Assembly (NCBI GenBank): GCA_036898135.1
Contig: CM072522.1
Location: 10,925,530-10,989,529, forward strand
From: Oncomelania hupensis
Taxonomy: Eukaryota > Mollusca > Gastropoda > Littorinimorpha > Pomatiopsidae
DNA length: 64,000 nucleotides
Direction: 5' to 3'
In this document: in pieces, positions 60,887 through 64,000 of the stretch
Layout: each line of letters opens with the position of its first letter
How positions within the stretch are numbered: the stretch's first letter is position 1
Notes under the pieces: model-generated
What the model was told of the DNA's origin: nothing
The model's input: the letters and a program-made list of their open reading frames with translations, nothing else
The model's database searches: none
Translations under genes and position numbers: made by a program

Positions 60887-61680
60887 ATCCTGTCCCATAA
60901 CCCGAAGGTCGTAGGGGCACCACAGATGATCGTTTAACCAGCATACTCCATCTTTCTCTGTCCTCAGCAGCCCTCATGGCTTCGCTCAGTGTCAAACCAG
61001 TCCATTCTCGAATGTTGTCCTCCCACCTCTTTTTCGGTCTCCCCCTTCTTCTACCTCCTTGCACTGTGCCTTGCAGAATGGTCTTTGCAAGGCCTGATGA
61101 TCTGGTGACGTGGCCATACCATCGGAGTTTCCGTTTCTTCACCACTGTTAGCAGGTCATCGTGTTGTCCAATGGCTTGTGTGATGGTCTGTCGGACTTCG
61201 TCGTTGGTGATGTGTTGGGTATAGGAAATGCACAGAAGTCTTCTGTAGCACCTCATCTCCATGCTTTGTATTCTTCGTTGGAGATCTGCTGTGAGGGTCC
61301 ATGCTTCGCAAGCATATAGGAAGATGGAGATGACCAGAGAGCGCAGCAGTCTTACTTTGGAATGTAGACTGATGGTTCTGTCTTTCCAAATGGGCTTCAA
61401 CCTTGTCAGGGCAGCAGTTGTTTGTGCGATCCTGGAGAGGACTTCCTGTCGAGACCCATTGTCTGACACAATGGCTCCTAAATATTTGAAGCTGTGCACT
61501 GTGTTGAGGGATTGGCCTTGTACTTTGATGTCCGTGTTGATGCCATTGGTGTTGTTGGTCATCATTTTGGTCTTCTCTGCACTTATTTCCATTCCATAAG
61601 CTCTGGAGGTGGTGTCAAGCCTCTGTACAAGCTGTTCAAGTTCTTGTTCCTCTCCAGCCAATCCATCAATATCATCCGCA
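60887..61680 (-). mobile_element. GGATA-tailed LINE, longest intact C-terminal frame
   Basis: A 258-codon frame from LAGEEQELEQLVQRLDTTSR to VVPLRPSGYGTG without stops. It covers the region just after the FADD motif through the thumb and the KKRWEDNIREWTGL terminus. The tail here is short (CTATCCTGTCCC), and the 5' truncation falls at 61680, immediately before the FADD codons. Confidence 0.92.
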
Positions 61681-62336
61681 AATACACGTATACACGTATA
61701 GCCGTGCTAAAAAATTCATTTCAGGACCTGAAACCGTTAAAACTTGGTAAAAGGTGTAATTATTCCAATTCATTGTTTAAAAATCTGTTACAGTGTTTAA
61801 AGGTAAAGAGGGCCGAAGCTGTCCATGAAAGACGGGCGGTGCCAGAACAGTCTGCCAACTACTCGAATTCAAGTCGCGCGCGCTCAAGACGGCGGAAGCA
61901 GGCAACGAACGGCCATGTGATCTCAACAGGGGGCTGGCACCAGAAAGACGGCAGACGGCACGGCAGGCAACGCAGTGAGGTTCGCTCAAAAGAGCAGCAG
62001 GTCACTGAGAACGACAGCGTGAGGATTAATTTAAGCAAATTCGCAGATCTGTGAACCGCAAACGAGAACGAGAACGAGAACGGAGCGGAGGTGTTAGCTC
62101 TGTAGCTGTTTCGAATCGAATGCGACTCCAATCGAATGTATGAATGAGAATGAATGGCCAATGCGTAGCTGAGACTGGCCGACAGTTACGATCGCCCCTC
62201 CCCCCCCCTTCTCCCCCCCCTTCTCCCCCCCTTCTCCCCCCCTCCCCCCGCCTCCACCCCCTTCCCTCCCAATTTCTGCCGCTGGTCGTGTAGCTTACCT
62301 ATTACGCCTGGTGACGTACCGTAGTCGGTCTCTTAC
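61681..62336. other. ShKT intron sequence with C-rich minisatellite
   Basis: A CCCCCTTCTCC-type repeat at 62196-62270 and a GAGAAC repeat at 62063-62085. No gene recognised. Confidence 0.55.
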
Positions 62337-62393
62337 AATACAATACAAGATTATTGCTTTAGGTCCAGCGGACTCTTCCGAGCCAAATCAGGA
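62337..62393 (-). mobile_element. Tail-only copy of the S family
   Basis: ACAATACAAGATTATTGCTT, TAGGTCCAGCGGACTCTTCC, GAGCCAAATCAGGACC. Confidence 0.75.
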
Positions 62394-62519
62394 CCAAGTC
62401 GGTCTCTTAAGTCTCCCGTTCTTTTTAGTTCGGGATGGAGTATGCGATGACATAATACTTCCAGAAAACCTGCAGTCTCAAGAAAACTTGCAGTCTGTTT
62501 GTAACCAGCGGCAGAGATG

Positions 62520-63133
62520 GTACATTACATTACATTACATTACATTACATTACATTACATTACATTACATGATTATTGCTTTAGGTCCAGCGGACTCTTC
62601 CGAGCCAAATCAGGACCGGACAACTCCCGATCCGCGTAAAAGATCTGCTGAAACAACCCTAGTGGTAAAACTGAAAGCTCTACACCAGCCAGTCACTTTA
62701 CAATAAAGACATCCCACGCAGGGGACGCTGAGGCTGTACTCTAATTTATCGAACCCCTGTTTACAAAAACAAAATAGAATACAAACATCGTTATAAAATA
62801 TCCACAAAACACATACATATAAAATACCTACATTGCTAAATAATAACATCATAGGAAGCCATAGTGACCACCTGGCAGAAAGCGTCCAATATCCCCAAGC
62901 TGATCCAACAGACCTCATACACAAACAAGGAGTCTTGTCCCGGAAGAGTTTTCAAGAAAAAAGGTAGGGGACTGGTCTAGCGAAGAAGAAGATAGTATAG
63001 CAGATTGATAGAACAGAGCAGGAATGAGAAAGAGCAAATGAGAAAGACAGCGACAGTGGGAATTTAAAGCACTAAATTTCCAAGAAGTGTGGATACTATT
63101 TATACTGAAACCCCCGGCACCTTAACGGGGGTG
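62520..63133 (-). mobile_element. S-family repeat, copy S6 (complete)
   Basis: The longest tail (ten ATGTA units, 62521-62570), a conserved body and a hairpin end (63111-63133) with the stem kept despite loop changes. The 104-codon shared ORF (62924 down to 62610) is open. Confidence 0.87.
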
Positions 63134-63192
63134 GCAGAGATGGTAAAGAGAGCAAGTTTTTTTACGACTGAATGGCGAGATGACCCCCTTAC

Positions 63193-63315
63193 CACACAAG
63201 TGGCAGGACCTCTTGCAGTTAGTCGACATATAGGTGGCGTAAAGCCGCAGGCAGTTCCCTCTGTTTGCCCACGACGAGCAGTCCTGGTGTAGATCTTGAC
63301 AACTGTCGGAATCTC
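63193..63315 (-). CDS. ShKT-domain protein, internal exon
   Basis: Acceptor TTATGTTGTAG|GA and donor G|GTAAGG, both phase 1, giving a symmetric 41-codon exon that is exactly one ShKT domain: C..DLHQDCSSWANRGNCLRL and CKRSCHLC. Joined to 55779-55909 it makes two ShKT domains in tandem at the C-terminus. Upstream exons (signal peptide and any other domains) lie beyond the window, so the full protein is unknown: it could be a small ShKT-repeat protein or an enzyme with ShKT modules. Confidence 0.87.
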
Positions 63316-63469
63316 CTACAACATAACCTCCCAAATGAAAGTTTCTAAACGTGTGTACCTATCTGTAGGCGTTACTGCTTACGTCGACAAGAACGACGTC
63401 TTGGACGCCTTGGCTTAGTGGGGGGAAATAACGGCGAAACATCGGAATGTTAAGCAAATGTTTATCCTT

Positions 63470-63755
63470 CAGATGAGAGTACAAACCGAGCTCTAGGTTG
63501 TGTACGTCTGCATTCCACCGCACGGACGTTAAAGAACCTGACGCTCATGTCATGACCCTAGACAGATGGGTCGCTACACAACAGCAAGCACTCTATAGGT
63601 CTCTGCTCTCTCGTACCCGGTCGCCCGGGATTGTGTTCAGTTGTCAGGGCGTTAGACGATGCACCCAAAATACTGCAAATGAGCGCCTCGCGCGGCTTGG
63701 GTTAGCTCCTGTATCGGCCGCGCCTTGAGCAGCTCTTGAGCTGGAAAAGTGCGCG
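63470..63755 (+). repeat. Dispersed SINE-like repeat, near full-length copy
   Basis: TCCTTCAGATGAGAGTACAA, ACGGACGTTAAAGAACCTGA, TGTGTTCAGTTGTCAGGGCG, GAGCGCCTCGCGCGGCTTGG and CGCGCCTTGAGCAGCTCTTG. Confidence 0.7.
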
Positions 63756-64000
63756 ATTCAGGTTGGCGACCCGGGGTGTCCAAAACACCTCCATTGACCC
63801 TGATACACCGGTGTAACGTGCCGAAAGCGTCCCTGGCGCCCGGGAGTTAAACTAGCGGAAAGCGCAGTGCCTTATGCTCCCTCATCATCATCCTCATTCT
63901 CATTATCCTCCTCCTCACCATCCTCATCATAACCAGCCAGGGTTAAAAGAAATATCGGGATCTTGGGACCTGAAACATGACAACACGTTACCCAAAAAAT

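Noticed and set aside
63866..63950. A possible minus-strand exon after TCATGTTTCAG with a short acidic frame
   Set aside because: Only about 27 codons, low-complexity GAG/GAT coding, no donor, and its phase does not suit the ShKT exon at 63315.

Overview
This window is eukaryotic nuclear DNA. Coding exons are short and separated by introns with GT..AG borders, and most of the sequence is transposable-element debris, tRNA-derived SINEs and long microsatellites. A Mind bomb-type gene, tandem ShKT exons and lophotrochozoan-style non-LTR elements point to an invertebrate, most plausibly a mollusc (perhaps a gastropod). The species-level guess is inference only.

The window holds two host genes, both on the minus strand. 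The main one is a complete-looking Mind bomb (MIB-family) E3 ubiquitin ligase. Seventeen exons run from 47712 down to the stop at 26028, and every exon-exon phase matches. They predict about 968 residues: MIB/HERC2 domain, ZZ finger, second MIB/HERC2 domain, Pro/Ser-rich linker, two MIB repeats, about nine ankyrin repeats and one C-terminal RING with all eight zinc ligands. Upstream on the same strand lies the 3' end of a second gene. It has two ShKT-domain exons (63193-63315 and 55779-55909, both phase 1) joined by a 7.3 kb transposon-filled intron; its 5' part lies beyond the window. MIB proteins ubiquitinate Notch ligands to promote their endocytosis; ShKT domains are small extracellular cysteine modules.

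Bases 1-26000 contain no host gene that I can support. They carry CR1/L2-like LINE ends (1-594, 5560-7236), a LINE endonuclease fragment (1044-1548), a Gypsy-type SCAN-like gag fragment (about 4150-5560), an element with terminal inverted repeats (3318-4046), GGATA-tailed LINE copies, a LINE fragment with an intact 538-codon reverse transcriptase ORF (15675-17291), an 18-bp satellite (13016-13575), and a SINE split by a probable 1.53 kb solo LTR with a 5-bp target-site duplication (21197-23084).

Bases 26000-48000 are the MIB gene. Its introns hold many (GAT)n tracts, all on the coding strand where they touch splice sites, plus SINEs, a 42-bp perfect palindrome, minisatellites and several copies of an unclassified repeat of about 580 bp with a 5' hairpin and an (ATGTA)n tail. 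Inverted copies of a 745-bp repeat flank exons 4-6. Bases 48000-64000 hold two related foldback elements, more LINE copies, a LINE C-terminus with RNase H (56796-58085), a hAT-like element with a nested SINE, and the ShKT exons.

Family names for mobile elements rest on recognised protein motifs and repeat structure read by eye. Repeat boundaries are approximate (tens of bases); MIB and ShKT exon boundaries are set on splice dinucleotides and reading phase.
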